Source of the DNA: Ochromonas danica
Taxonomy: Eukaryota; Sar; Chrysophyceae; Chromulinales; Chromulinaceae
Assembly (NCBI GenBank): GCA_015146655.1
Contig: VKHL01000021.1
Span: forward strand, 208,934 to 272,933
DNA: 64,000 bases
Direction: 5' to 3'
A program made the translations under genes and the position numbers. Shown piece by piece: positions 1-11,215 of this stretch; the first letter of the stretch is position 1; each line of letters begins with the position of its first letter. The notes beneath the pieces are model-generated. The model did no database searches and was not told the origin of the DNA. It saw only the letters and a list, made by a program, of their open reading frames with translations.

Positions 1-318
1 GCATTCCACAAGAGGAGAATAGCACATATATACCATATCCATATTGAACATCTTCTCCCCATTTGGGATTGATAAATGTGGATTCTGATGATTCAATTTC
101 GTTCAGATCTTGGAGATCATTCATGTTATTGTTGTGCTGCGCGGGCATTAACACCATTACCATTACCAAAGGATCTATTAGATACCTACCGGTCCGTCTA
201 AAGTGCACTTACACAAACACACAGCTTAGCTTAGTTAATTGGCTTTACTAGACTACTCGTCATAGTGAGCTTGAGTGTATTAAGGTTGCTTAGCATTTAT
301 ATTAACATAAAACAACCA
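1..318. other. Window edge, no gene recognised
   Basis: No convincing gene is seen here. The stretch lies beyond the 3' end of the minus-strand gene at 319-3036. A short plus-strand open frame is present but shows no recognisable domain, splice pattern or start context. Confidence 0.5.
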
Positions 319-3036
319 TCAATTTACAAATGATACAAGATCTCGAGGGAAATCATATTCTTTGGATGGAGGTGAGAGACAATTGACGATCTCAAGAGGA
401 TAAATGGAAGAGAAAGGTGTATATCGATTCACAAAAGTACGAAGAAGCTCTAGAGTATATTTTCCCCATCCAATAGCAACTTCAGTGCTATCAATGCGAT
501 TAAGATAACAAGGACTGTGCTCGCTCTGATGAGACTCTTGTTCAGCAAGGCCTTGATCTCTCCACCAAAAGTAAAGCTTGCGAACTGACCATAGGTAGCC
601 ATGCCGATAAACAGTAGGATTCTCTCTCCAAGAAGCAATACGTCGCCAGCTCACTCGATAACCTTCCTCTCGACGAGCAGAAATAACCTCTGCCTCTGCT
701 AATACATTGCGAGCTTCCTTCAGAAGAGCCACACTTGCACTATTATCACCAGCATGAACTTGTTTATCACGTGCAGAATAAAGAAGATGAACTTGTCTTG
801 ACCGCAAAAACAACATTCGAACACAATCACGAATCTCTTCAATTAATTGCAAAGCCGAAAAATCTAAAATACTATCTTGGCAGTCCTTTCTCGCTTCTTC
901 TAAAATCAGATCAGCCATGTTGGCATGAGTCAGAAAGGTATCTTCCATGGCGGACAACAACAAGAGTACTCTCGGCCACAAGGGGTCATTCGTCTCTTTC
1001 AGATGCACTTTATCGGGCTGGGTGAAAGACAAGCCAAACATGCGTGGGAGATCAACCCACGTATCAAATCCGCTGAGATAGGCTATTCCATTAACTTTCT
1101 TCAGATTTCTTTCGGGTTGAAAGGATTCATCAGGAAGTAAACCAAAGAGTAGTAAGCGAGCTTGATCTCTACTCAATGATACTAATAATGATCTGATCTT
1201 ATCACCAAGGCGTGAGCCAAAGATGTGGGTTACAGCATAGAGACTTTGATAGAACACGTTCCATTGCTCTTCGTCATCAAGCGTGTGCTTCTGAAGAATA
1301 TTCTGATCTGCCGAGCAGTACTGGAACTGTTCCTCCTCCCCACAATTTTCATCCACAGATGGAACTATTGGATTCCAAGAGCTTCTCGCAGTAATAACAT
1401 CACTAATCCAATACCCCCACTCCCACCCCGAATCAAAATTCATTTGTCCATGCATACGAAAACCTTCCGCTCGCTCTCGTCTTGCAATTCTGCGAAGGTC
1501 CCTTTGCCTTCTTTGGCCATATATCGGAAGAAATAGCGGTACGTCGATATCCACATTTACCCAATATGATGTCTCACCATAGAACATGACCGCACGCTGC
1601 CCCAGCTTCGCTTCATAGACTAGATAATCTTCGATGTAGCTGAAGTTAGCATTTCCATAGCTACCCGCCGTGGGGTCATCTAATGCATACATTTGTACAG
1701 TGTGGGGAAAGATACCCATGGAAGGATGAGCAAATGTTGGTAGGAAATTGAAGTTGGCAGGGTCGCCAGTACGTGGATCTAGAAAGGTCTCGCAAGTCTG
1801 GCCAGTAGAGCAATGAACCTTGATAGCTGCCTCTCTACCCCATGTACCGTTAACATATTCAGCAAATAGATTCATCAAATCCACCATCAGTCCACATTCT
1901 GGATGAGTAAACTCGCTCAAACCACTCTCAGTCGTGATGAAGTCAAATCCAGCCGTGCACAGCCAATCGACACGTTCACGGATTTGCTGTCTCTGTCCCT
2001 CAAGAGAAAGCCGCACATTGACTATATACCATCCATGCTGCTGAATATTCCCCAACGGGACATCAGCGCCAATCAACAGGCTGTATTTGTGTCCCAAATC
2101 AGTTAGTTGACTCAAACGAAAGTGACGTCGTGAGAGCTCGTCTCCCCATTTATAGTTATCTAAGAGCAGCCATTCCACCTTATTCAAACGATTTGCGACT
2201 GCCCATTCAAAGAAGACATCAACATCAGCCACCATATCTTCCCATCTCTCACAATAAGGTTCGTTAGAGTTCGATTTTGGCTTTGTCTTACTCTCAAATC
2301 GTTTACTATGCGCACGACAATGCGGTCCATGTGGACCGAATTGAGGAATATCATGACCTTGTAATACCTCCGTCAATTCCAAAGGGTGTTGGGTATGAAG
2401 ATGAAAACCTCGCTCAGGCCAATAGGGCGATTCGACTAAATCGAGTTGCCACCCAGTTGCAGTGTGATTCAACTTAGAAGAGTCCAAGCGAAGCATTGTG
2501 GGAATATGGGGCTCTAAGGGATGAAGGAAAGCAAACCCCAGAAGCTCTAATAGTGCATAGGAGCCTACCACAGCTCCATAATGCACAGCCTGGGGATTGA
2601 AAGAGACATTCTTATGTACATGATCACTCAATGGCAAGCCATTGACAGTCATCATATAAGAGCAAGATGTATCAAAGTGACTACCTTCTCGTAATAGGAT
2701 ATGGAAGCTTTCTTTGGGTAAAGAGAGTAAATCTTGTTGAGGTAGTATTGCCTGGGAGAGACTAGCATTACCAAAAGATAACAATAAGTTATATCCTTCA
2801 CAAGGCATGGAGTGGTTACTATGGAATGCATTTAAATCCAATGAGTCAGTAAAACGCACTTCCTTCAAAGTGTTTACAGAGGAAAGTAGATGACGTAATC
2901 GATGTTGGACATGATCACCAAGATTACTGCCAAATTCTACATGAATACGATGGAATCTAAGGAAATCATTATCATTTGATCTTGAAAAGACTCTTATAAA
3001 CTTGATAATAAGTAATAAAAATATAGTAGAGATCAT
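319..3036 (-). CDS. Secreted glycoside-hydrolase-like protein, 905 aa
   Basis: Single-exon gene. The N-terminus is a hydrophobic segment (residues 2-14, rich in Ile/Leu/Phe), so the product is probably secreted or anchored in the ER/vacuole. Several N-x-S/T sites fit a luminal protein. Around residue 205 it has an SPYWPERGFHLHTQ motif, followed by aromatic-rich stretches such as VEWLLLDNYKW and repeated strand-like segments. These resemble TIM-barrel polysaccharide hydrolases of the GH20/GH67/GH115 kind, where an N-terminal alpha/beta domain precedes the barrel. I could not place it in a numbered family or assign catalytic acids, so the substrate is unknown. The gene is divergent from the armadillo gene at 3400, with about 360 bp between them. 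The ORF is certain; the function is tentative. Confidence 0.6.
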   Translation of the reverse strand: MISTIFLLLIIKFIRVFSRSNDNDFLRFHRIHVEFGSNLGDHVQHRLRHLLSSVNTLKEVRFTDSLDLNAFHSNHSMPCEGYNLLLSFGNASLSQAILPQQDLLSLPKESFHILLREGSHFDTSCSYMMTVNGLPLSDHVHKNVSFNPQAVHYGAVVGSYALLELLGFAFLHPLEPHIPTMLRLDSSKLNHTATGWQLDLVESPYWPERGFHLHTQHPLELTEVLQGHDIPQFGPHGPHCRAHSKRFESKTKPKSNSNEPYCERWEDMVADVDVFFEWAVANRLNKVEWLLLDNYKWGDELSRRHFRLSQLTDLGHKYSLLIGADVPLGNIQQHGWYIVNVRLSLEGQRQQIRERVDWLCTAGFDFITTESGLSEFTHPECGLMVDLMNLFAEYVNGTWGREAAIKVHCSTGQTCETFLDPRTGDPANFNFLPTFAHPSMGIFPHTVQMYALDDPTAGSYGNANFSYIEDYLVYEAKLGQRAVMFYGETSYWVNVDIDVPLFLPIYGQRRQRDLRRIARRERAEGFRMHGQMNFDSGWEWGYWISDVITARSSWNPIVPSVDENCGEEEQFQYCSADQNILQKHTLDDEEQWNVFYQSLYAVTHIFGSRLGDKIRSLLVSLSRDQARLLLFGLLPDESFQPERNLKKVNGIAYLSGFDTWVDLPRMFGLSFTQPDKVHLKETNDPLWPRVLLLLSAMEDTFLTHANMADLILEEARKDCQDSILDFSALQLIEEIRDCVRMLFLRSRQVHLLYSARDKQVHAGDNSASVALLKEARNVLAEAEVISARREEGYRVSWRRIASWRENPTVYRHGYLWSVRKLYFWWRDQGLAEQESHQSEHSPCYLNRIDSTEVAIGWGKYTLELLRTFVNRYTPFSSIYPLEIVNCLSPPSKEYDFPRDLVSFVN

Positions 3037-3157
3037 TGAAATAGAATACTTCTTACAATAAATTCTGCCTATTTCATCAGCAGATTTTATCCTCTGTTCC
3101 TTACACCCTCTTATTAAGTTAACACAAACGATCCCATCATAATAAAACTTCTTAAGT

Positions 3158-3180
3158 TAACATTACCTCCCGCGCAATGA
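3158..3180 (-). promoter_or_regulatory. GCGCGGGAGGTAAT motif in divergent promoter
   Basis: On the minus strand this reads TTGCGCGGGAGGTAATG. It lies between the start of the glycosidase-like gene (3036, minus) and the ARMC2-like gene (3400, plus). It is one member of a motif family repeated in other divergent intergenic regions of this window (11120, 25611, 39202, 39231, 48840, 51113, 51135). Role is inferred from position and recurrence only. Confidence 0.4.
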
Positions 3181-3399
3181 AAAAGGATAGTGCAGGAGCA
3201 TGGAGACCAGACTCCTGCCAGACTGCCAGAGACTAAACCATCTAGACCGCTAAGTTAACAAAACCTGCAAGACAATGAGAGTCGTTGTTTGTTGTTTGTT
3301 GTGCTGCCAACAGGAGAACAAAACAAAAACAAAATAACAAAAACCAACAGAAGTTGTTCACTCAATAACGATTCACTCTATATTATTTTCATACTCAAT

Positions 3400-6113
3400 A
3401 TGAGTGAACAACAAGATTCTCTTTTTATAAATAAAACAGTTAATGGGATAGGAAGAAGTCGTAGTTCATCAACAAGAGGTCGAATTGCTCAAGTTTTGGC
3501 TAGTGCGCGAGCAAGTCTTCATGAACCTTCTCGTCCTGTTACACCACTCGCCTTGGAAGAGAGAACAACCTTGTCCTTTCCTTTGTCATCTACTCCACTG
3601 TCGTCCTCTTTCTCGATAAGTGGTAACAGCAAGGCCCATACCCAGTCCTCGTCATCATCTTCTTCCTCATCATCGTCGTCCAGTGTGAAAAGTCATCACT
3701 CCACCTCTGCCACCGTTACTTCGTCTGATACACCAATTAATAACACAAGTAATGCGCGAACAAAGGCTCCCTCTCCGTCCACCATCAACTCTGCTAATAA
3801 TCCTAAAGCTGTCTCCGCCCCCTCATCTTCCTCACCCAGTGCCTCTGCGTTTTATGAGATCATGCGCTTCTTATCAAATCTATATGAGCTTGCAGAGATG
3901 AAGCAGATGAAAGATAATGAGTTCTTAGAGCTATTAGAACAATTCAAAGTCTGTCAGGCCAACTCCATGCGTCTTGCAAAAGCTCGCCCTGATAAGGAAA
4001 ATCGAATCACTGTGGAGGGGACAGAAGAAATACACCAATTAGTGAATAAGTTGCGACCAGCTATTGCTCAGCTTCCTATTATGCAAGAGTTAAAGGAGGC
4101 GTACTATGCATTGCTCCTGCGCCTGGCCATTCAATTCAATCAACTGGCGACGTCCAACAACAATGAGAATAATGATGACAAAGAGTTTGGTATGGGACTG
4201 CTAGGCGAATGCTGCCAAGAACTTTATACGCTGCGATGTGTAGAAAGCAATCAGGCTATTGTCAAGTCGGTGGGATCGTCATCTCTTTACCAGTCAACTG
4301 ATAAATCTTTTGTCTTTCAAGTTGTTCATGTTCCAGAGGCAGCTTGCGATGGTCTCAATTGTATATGGAAATTCATTTCAAATTCTCTTTCAAGCAGAAC
4401 TTTTGCTTATACTCCGCCAGTACAGCACGCATTCAAATGTGCCGCCTATTGTGCAGGTATTCTGAAAGCCAGTACAAGTGACGATGAAACAGAAAGGAAG
4501 CGTCTTATTCATAGTGGATGTCTCGATGTGATCGCCTCTATCCTTGATCGATATCTTCAACATTCCCAGTTGCGCCTGTTGTTACGTGACCATCGCGTTG
4601 AAGAGGTTTCTGCAGTGTTGGTGCAAGTAGTAGCTATTGTTCGCAATCTGTCTTTGGACAAAACAGGGAGAAATGCCTTGTTACAACGTGGTACAGCCTC
4701 AGTTCTGTGCAAGATGCTTGGTTTCTATAGAAATCATGCAGATATTGTTCTCAACATTACTCGCGTTCTCGCGAAGCTATCCCTTTATGAGGCTTTTAGG
4801 GCTCAGTTAAGTGCTGATGGTGCGGCTAGCTGCCAAGAAATGATGCGTCTTCTCCAGCATGAGGCCAAGCAATGTGAAGCACTTATGGAAAACTCTCCTG
4901 CCAGTGGCGCTGATGAAGAGTCTTGGCCTCGTTGGTACACGTGGCCTCTTCTCTCACGAATTGCGTTTGCTTTGGCCAATCTAACCAATTCTAACGATCG
5001 CAATCGATCAGTAATTGGCAGTCTGAATGATTCCGTGAATGATCTCGTGCTTTTGGTGCAAATATCATCATCTACACTATGCCAGCTCCATATGCGTAGA
5101 CAACGCCGTGCATTAGCTGCTAAAGAGAGTGTATCTACTATATTCCGCTTTACTATTGGTGCTATCAATGAAGATAGCAATAATGGGGGCAAAGTTGACG
5201 AGGAAGAGGAAGAAGAAGATTTGGATGGCGCTGGGGAGGAAGAACTGCGAGGGGCAATCATCAAACTTATACGATTGTTGGCAAACCTGAGCATAGACGA
5301 GAAAGTGGGTGTGCAAGTTGGTAGTCGCTCAGATTGTCTGCAAACCCTGCTTGAACTACTGCTAATTTGTGATGATTCTGCCGACTGCGAGGAAATGCTG
5401 CTTAACGTCATAGCGGCGCTGACTAATCTCACCTATTATAGCTGCCAGGTAGGATCTCCTTGCATTTTCTTTTACTATTGTGTTTCAACAGGAACTCTCT
5501 CTCTGTGTTTTGATAGCAGCAAGTAGCCAAGGAGGGTGGAGAGGGTGCCAGTCAACGCTCAATACAACGCATGGAAAAGACCTCTCTTGCACTCACAAGA
5601 CAGCTTGGACATTATCTTTTTCATGAGAACTCAGAAATAGTGCTTGAAACGGCACGTGTCTTGGGTAACCTCACTCGGCGAGAACAAGTGGTTTCTTGTT
5701 TTGTGCAGCAGCGTCTTCATCGCGCTCTTTTGTTGTTGCTGCAACATGCACAAACAGATGTTGTCAGTGCTGTATTGGGAGTTCTTGTGAACATTTCTTC
5801 TCATTCGATGGGTCGATCAGCTTTATTACAAGCTTTACCAAATCAACAACCTCTAGTAGAAGAAGTGAGCGGTTTATTACGCCGATTATCTTTAGCTCAA
5901 CTCTCAACACTTGGTTTGTTATCTTCTCAACTGCTTTACAATTTGTTGACATCCTCTGAGTTAAAACAAATGGGAGTGATCTATCCACTGAATCAGTTGT
6001 CGGAGACCTTAGATATATGGATTGATACTGCACAAGAAGTTGCTGAAAATAGAGAGTCGTTAGAGAATTTTCTACAAGTAGCTCAAGCTTTATTACGCTT
6101 TCTTATTGGATAG
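3400..6113 (+). CDS. Armadillo-repeat protein, ARMC2-like
   Basis: Two exons, 3400-5448 and 5517-6113, joined in phase 0 across a 68-bp GTAGGA...GATAG intron. Retaining the intron gives an in-frame stop at 5524. The start is set at the ATG at 3400 (MSEQQDSLF); the frame is open further upstream but that part is T/A-rich leader. The N-terminal ~150 residues are Ser-rich, including a poly-Ser run. From about residue 290 the protein is built of armadillo-type helical repeats, for example segments reading VIASILDRYL, LIRLLANLSIDEKVG and ALTNLTYY. Layout (disordered N-terminus, then Arm repeats) and sequence flavour match ARMC2, which is needed for radial-spoke transport into the flagellum. A short acidic insert lies near residue 600. 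The ARMC2 assignment is by recognition only; another Arm-repeat family is possible. Confidence 0.65.
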
Positions 6114-6401
6114 AGGTTGGTGAGGAACAATTAACTGTGCAGAATATATTTGTACATTAGCGTTCAATTCTTTGCTGAAGAATGTGGTTTTTGTTGTATA
6201 TTAATTATTGGTTGTACATATGATAGTTGAAAGGAATTGTTTTCCATGATAGGCTTTATATGGCAATATATGGCAATATGGGTAAAAGTCTTGGTAAGTT
6301 AACCGCATCGCGCTCTTCTCCATTGCATTGCCAATTGTGATTGATTGCGATTGGTGCAAGGCTAGAAGGGTATTGCTGCCAAGTCCACTAAGAAAAAGGC
6401 A

Positions 6402-7789
6402 ATGCTTTCTATTGTTATCTTCTCTTTATTATTCCTGCTAAGCTTGAGCAATGTGGAAGCTTTCCAATTCTGCATTGCATCATCATCATCTCATCGACAA
6501 GCACCAAACAACCACAACAATCAAAGAGCATTGGATAGCATCAACACACGCCCTTTCCATCCTTCTTTACTGAACATTCAGAGACGATCTTTTAGTACAT
6601 TTAGTCACTCTTCAGATGAGCAAGAGAACCAATCTGACATATATTCCTTCTTGTAAGTTACATTGTGCAGCTACTGACTACTGACTGTGTTGACTGACTG
6701 ACTGACTGACTGACTGACACTGACTGCTTTTCTTTCTTCCTTCCTTCCTTCCTTCCTTGTTCCGACAGAAAAGAAGCGTTCAATAGCCTCAGCAAGGGTA
6801 AACCAACCATTAACTTCAACACAGTATTACGCTGGTCGGAGATTCAAGCGCTGCTAGCAGACGGTCTGTTGACAGAAGATCAACTGCGTGACCTTTACCT
6901 CTCCGTGTCCAAGTCAAGTGAAGGCGGAATCACTATCAATCAGTTCATCGAACTGAATGAGTCAATTGACGAACTAGTTGGATATGATGATGATGATAGT
7001 GAAGGTGGTTATGACGATGATGATGAGGAAGAAGAAATGGAAGGCGAGTTAGAAGATTTGCCTGAAGATTTCGATGTCTGGGATCCAACTATTGATGCTA
7101 CTACACTCTTTGAAGAGACATATGTATCATACTTAACAGATTTCTTTTCTTCTAATGCCCAAGGGGAAGGTTCGGAAGAGAAAAGGTTATCTTTGAAATC
7201 CTTCATAGCCTGGCAGGATGTCCAACAGCTACTAGATGGTGGAAATATTGATGAAAGCATGTTGAAAGAGCTATGGGTAGAAGCTGTTCAATATCAATCT
7301 TCTAATGAAGAACCAGAGATTTCTTCTGGAAAACGAAACCCAAAGCGTGTGAAAGCAGAAGATCGACAAATCTCATTAGATACTTTCTTGAGAATGAATT
7401 TCCGTCTAGAAGAAACAATTGAAGATATTGAGAAAGCCATTGAAGATCTTACTGATGAAGATATGGAGAAGTATTATCGTGTAGAGTTTGATAAACTTGC
7501 TGATCGCAATGGTCTGTTAACTTTTGCTCGTTTGTTGAAATGGGATTTCATGCAAGAGATGTTAGAGAAGAAGGAGTTTAGTATGGATCGTCTCACTGAG
7601 CTCTGGACTGTGCTTCCAAAGCAACCTGTGAAGCCAGTAAAGACAGCATCAGGCTTCAGTACTGTTCCACCTCCACCTCCTGTAGAAGGCATTGATTTCA
7701 ATACCTTTGTTGTCTTGAATAACGAGCTTGATCGTGTCAACAGTCAGGGTGATGAGGAAGAAGATGAAGAAGAAGAAGAAGAAGAATGA
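6402..7789 (+). CDS. Plastid-targeted EF-hand-like acidic protein
   Basis: Two exons, 6402-6652 and 6769-7789, joined in phase 2; the predicted protein is 423 aa. The first ~20 residues form a signal peptide ending VEAF, followed by a Ser/His/Asn/Arg-rich stretch. This is the bipartite presequence with the Ala-Phe junction typical of import into red secondary plastids. The mature part repeats a helix-loop-helix-like unit (about W-S-E-I-Q-A-L-L then ITINQFIELN), resembling degenerate EF-hands. It has strongly acidic runs (residues ~160-180 and a poly-Glu C-terminus). A shorter relative with the same layout is at 17968-18645. The intron consists largely of GACT and CTTC microsatellites. Calcium binding is not assured because canonical loop residues are not clear. 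Confidence 0.7.
6686..6757 (+). repeat. GACT and CTTC microsatellites inside an intron
   Basis: Within the intron at 6653-6768 there is a run of about seven GACT units, followed by about six CTTC/TTCC units that also serve as the polypyrimidine tract before the acceptor at 6767-6768. Confidence 0.85.
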
Positions 7790-7982
7790 GAGGAAGATGA
7801 GGAGTAGACCTTGATCTGTATGTAGTAACTCGCTAAATAGGATACCAATGTACTGTGATTTAGTAGACAATATTGTACAGTGTAGATTGGGCTCAGACCA
7901 TAGACTGGTGGGCTAGCCCAGAATCTGGCTATCTGGCCCCTGTTGGTGGTGTCATCGTTATCGTGAAGAACAAAAGGAAAAG

Positions 7983-8788
7983 ATGTCGAAAAGTGGATTC
8001 TCCATAGCGGATTTACAATCTGCTGCAAAGAAATTGAACACTGTAGAGGAGCCTTCTTCTTCTTCTTCTTCCTCTTTGACAGCAGATAGTAAAGGTGCTA
8101 AAGGTGAAAATACAGAAGCATTACAAGCCTTGGAAGATCTTTACAATAAATATGATGGAGACCTTGACCTCATGTGAGAGACAGACTTTACTACTATTGC
8201 CCCTCCTCCTCCTGCTCCTCCTGCTGCGTTTGATTTATTGAGCTAATCGATGTGTTTGATAGATTTGGTGAGCTAGGTGCTGACCCTTCCAAGGCGAAGA
8301 AACCACACCATCGCCCCAAGAATGCCAGAGAATTCGCTAGCAAGTATTTGGAAGGCTTTTACTCACTTGTGGAAGAAGGTGGTAGTGTTGATGCGGATGC
8401 TAAGAGTCATCACAAGTAAGCCATGCTGGCTGTCTGTACTCGTCACACGAACCCTTTACCAGGTCATGAACAGCATACAGACTAGCACAACTACAACTGC
8501 TGGAATATGTTAACAGACACAACTGTGGTGTTGTGATATGATAGAAGTTGACTCAAATGTTTGGTGAATAATTTAACTACTAAACAAACTCATTGATTAT
8601 GTGTTGTAGAACTTGAGTTACAGTATACAAAACGCATCACAGTATTACGTTATATTGTATTGTCCGTATACTATAGAACATTTCACAACAATTTCCAAGG
8701 GGCTTCAATTATCAACTCCCAAGAGCTTGTCAAGTTCAAGGAGAAGTCTCGCCTAGGCAATCACCAGAGTACTCGCAGGTATAACTGA
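7983..8788 (+). CDS. Small hypothetical protein, three exons
   Basis: Exons 7983-8173, 8263-8415 and 8677-8788 join in matching phases (2 and 2) to give a 151-aa protein. It starts MSKSGFSIADLQSAAKKL, has a poly-Ser run near residue 25, then a segment FGELGADPSKAKKPHH, and ends in a basic Gln/Asn/Lys-rich tail finishing STRRYN. The third exon joins in frame after a longer intron (about 260 bp). If that intron is not removed, the protein stops after KSHHK at 8417-8419, giving 115 aa. The last exon also contains a possible donor at 8779; using it would lead to a stop almost at once. I do not recognise the family. It lies just after the EF-hand-like gene, on the same strand. Confidence 0.5.
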
Positions 8789-8904
8789 TTGTGTCGCTGT
8801 GCAAGTGAACCTGCTGAAACAAAAACAACGAAATCATTAGTCTCAATCAGATGAACTATCTCAACAGCACGAAATACAATAACAGAATGAAATATCCAGT
8901 CCAA

Positions 8905-9772
8905 TCAACGAGAAACAGTCACAAACTTCTTAAAGCTGCCTTCACTCCAAGCCATGCTGGCGTCCTTGTGTTTGTACAAAGACTTGTCCCAGCAAGGCCA
9001 CAGAGTGGGGCAAGCAATAAAACGACTGCGCCTCAGTACAGAGACTGCATTATTCTTCCATGCTTTAAATTGTTATGTTGCAGCGCATACTATGCCACCG
9101 AAGTGAGTATGGCAGCGACCGTCAGCATGGGTTGGTCTATCTCTCTATAGACCATTACAAATGCTCGTCCTCAAAAACTCACCTTATTAATTCCAGTGAC
9201 TTCATTTCAATCACAGTGACCCTTGGTCGATAAGGGAGAACAAACTTGACGTCCTGATAACAACAAGCAGAAAGTGAGCATAGGCATAACGGAAGTCACA
9301 TGAAGATAAAGTAAATTAAAAATAAAGATAGAGGAGTCAGCGATTTTGATTTTCATTTGTACGTAATGCACATATGTGGATTCACCAGGAAAATCGTCAT
9401 CACACTCCATTATCACCACACAGAAACAACAGAGAAGAAGAGCTTACCATTTCATAGCGTGTCAGGTAGAGACCATGTCAAAAGACTGGTTCAATGGATC
9501 ATAGCTGGCAGAGGCTCATCACTCACGATGTCTTCATCATCTCCTCTGCTGTTGTTGGATTTGATTGTGAGGCGCTCCTGTGGGCAGACAGGCAACTTCG
9601 GGATATTCGCAGTTTCGGGATCGGTGACAACAAAAACCAGAAACACAACAAAACCACAAACACCTACTATAAACTAGATAGCTTTTTAAAAACAGTTTTA
9701 ACTTGTCTTTTGGCGAATGTCTACAAATCCCACCTACACCCTAGACCAGTGTTGAAGAGTTACGAGATACAT
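8905..9772 (-). CDS. Unrecognised multi-exon gene (partly resolved)
   Basis: A run of short exons on the minus strand keeps one frame across GT/AG borders: 9527-9577 (reading ERLTIKSNN...DDEDI), 9363-9404 (CDDDFPGESTYVHY), 9183-9253 (DVKFVLPYRPRVTVIEMK...), 9099-9136 and 8905-9044 (ending SFKKFVTVSR, stop at 8905-8907). The first of these may extend upstream to about 9680, where the open frame continues through TDPETANIPKLPVCPQ behind a hydrophobic stretch. A possible first exon with ATG at 9772 and donor at 9739 also fits in phase. The 9183-9253 exon has the best splice sites and is the most secure. No family recognised. The gene sits about 90 bp downstream of RNASEH2B on the same strand. 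Exon ends at both extremes are uncertain. Confidence 0.4.
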
Positions 9773-9859
9773 ATATACAAACAAATTATCTTCTATCCTA
9801 CCATAGTAACACATACTTCAGGTTCAAGACAGAAGAGATAACACTAATATCTTGTTATT

Positions 9860-10993
9860 TCACTTCTTCACTTGAAAGTAAGAGTTCAAGGCCTTTGTAC
9901 CTCTAGCAGCAGCTTCATTGGCTTTCTTGGTCTTCGCTGTTGTATTCTACAGAGCAGATAACGTCATAAACAAAGAAATATCGAACACTATTGGGTGTAT
10001 GCTGCAGACCTGTGGTTTGACCGCGGCGACAGTTTTTGCCGTAGAGTTAGAAGAAGTTGGAATTGCCTTAAATGCAGTAGCCTCTTCTTCCTTTTCCCTC
10101 TACAATAATACCATGATATCGTGAAATAGACAGTGTGCGAGTCAGTCAATTAGTCAGTCAGTCAGAACAGCAGCAGGAGAATATTAGCTCACCTCCAGTT
10201 CAATCTCCCAATCAGCTTTGCGCTTCTGACTCACAACACTTTCGATTTCATTGACCTCTTGAGGGGGCAATGCGAAGACATTCACCAGAGACTCACTCAG
10301 AGCAGGTGTGAGATTGTCAACAACTACTTCGATGGCGATGCGCAGGTCTTCTGTCTGAGGAGGATCTGCACTTTCCTCCGACATGTCCCCATTGTTACCA
10401 CCATTGTTACCACCACTGGTGTTATTGCTACGACTGCCAAAGAGATTCAATGCTGTTTGATGACTAGCTTGTTGTTTCTTTATCCTTTGCGCCTTCACCA
10501 CCATAGCAGTACGATGTACTTTGTCTTGCAGCCAACGCAGAGTTTTCTCTCGATTGAAGCGGAAAAGCAGCAAATCATCGCCTAGTTTGTCGTTAACATC
10601 ACAGATTACCTCCATCATCGACCTGGTGACTAACTCTAATGGTATAGGTGCATAGCCTGGTAGTCGAGTGACAATCTGATCTAATGGACTAAACTGGTTA
10701 GTTGTGACTTTCTCAAGGAAAGGTAGAAGAAGGAATCGAAGGTCTAATTTGGTTAAGAAGTATAAGCTTTTGCTTGAAGAGACACGGTCATTAATGAACC
10801 AAGAAGCATGTCTTGGATAAAGATGACTAGCTTGTAGTTCATAGAGATGGTTCTGTACTACCACACAAAGTGTACTTTGATTGACAGGATGTGGAAGATG
10901 AAGAAGAGAGACTGTGGAAGGTTGGAAATTATTAGTTCCTCCTCCTAGAAGTCCTTCTCTTGGACCAATTATAATTAAATGCTTTTCTGACAT
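9860..10993 (-). CDS. RNASEH2B: Ribonuclease H2 subunit B
   Basis: Exons 10193-10993, 10010-10099 and 9860-9946, all phase 0, give a 325-aa protein. This is the accessory B subunit of the RNase H2 complex, which removes ribonucleotides and RNA:DNA hybrids in the nucleus. Recognition rests on the N-terminal triple-barrel part (residues ~1-100) with SWFINDRVSSSKSLYFLTK and DLRFLLLPFLEK, a family hallmark, followed by the helical wHTH part (LRWLQDKVHRTA). A Gly/Asn-rich linker is found near residue 195. The two small C-terminal exons add a basic tail ending in KALNSYFQVKK, a PCNA-interacting-peptide-like motif matching the place of the PIP box in the animal protein. Introns are 93 and 63 bp. It is divergent from the prolyl hydroxylase gene at 11216. 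Confidence 0.85.
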
Positions 10994-11119
10994 AGATATG
11001 ATGAATGAATATGATCACACAATAATGATCCAATTATTGACCACACCACTGAATTAGCACATCAAATGGTGGCAAAGGGCTTTCAAATCTCCAAAGTTCC
11101 AAATTTGAAGTCTAGGATA

Positions 11120-11142
11120 TTGTGCGGGGGAAGGTAATAATA
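11120..11142 (+). promoter_or_regulatory. GCGGGGGAAGGTAATAATA motif in divergent promoter
   Basis: Reads TTGTGCGGGGGAAGGTAAT between the RNASEH2B start (10993, minus) and the prolyl hydroxylase start (11216, plus). The GGTAATAATA tail is shared with the site at 39231-39249. Regulatory role inferred from recurrence only. Confidence 0.35.
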
Positions 11143-11215
11143 GTGCACTTCATTCCCTTTGTCTGTTGATATGAGATGAGAAGAAAGGCAATAGACAACA
11201 TAGTAGTAGTAGTAC

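Noticed and set aside
4803-5432. 209-aa open frame opposite the ARMC2-like gene
   Set aside because: Antisense shadow: Ser-rich product mirrors Glu/Asp-rich codons of the real gene, with no domain or splice context.
8851-9150. 99-codon plus-strand frame
   Set aside because: Lies opposite in-phase minus-strand exons that have good splice sites; its own product is unpatterned.
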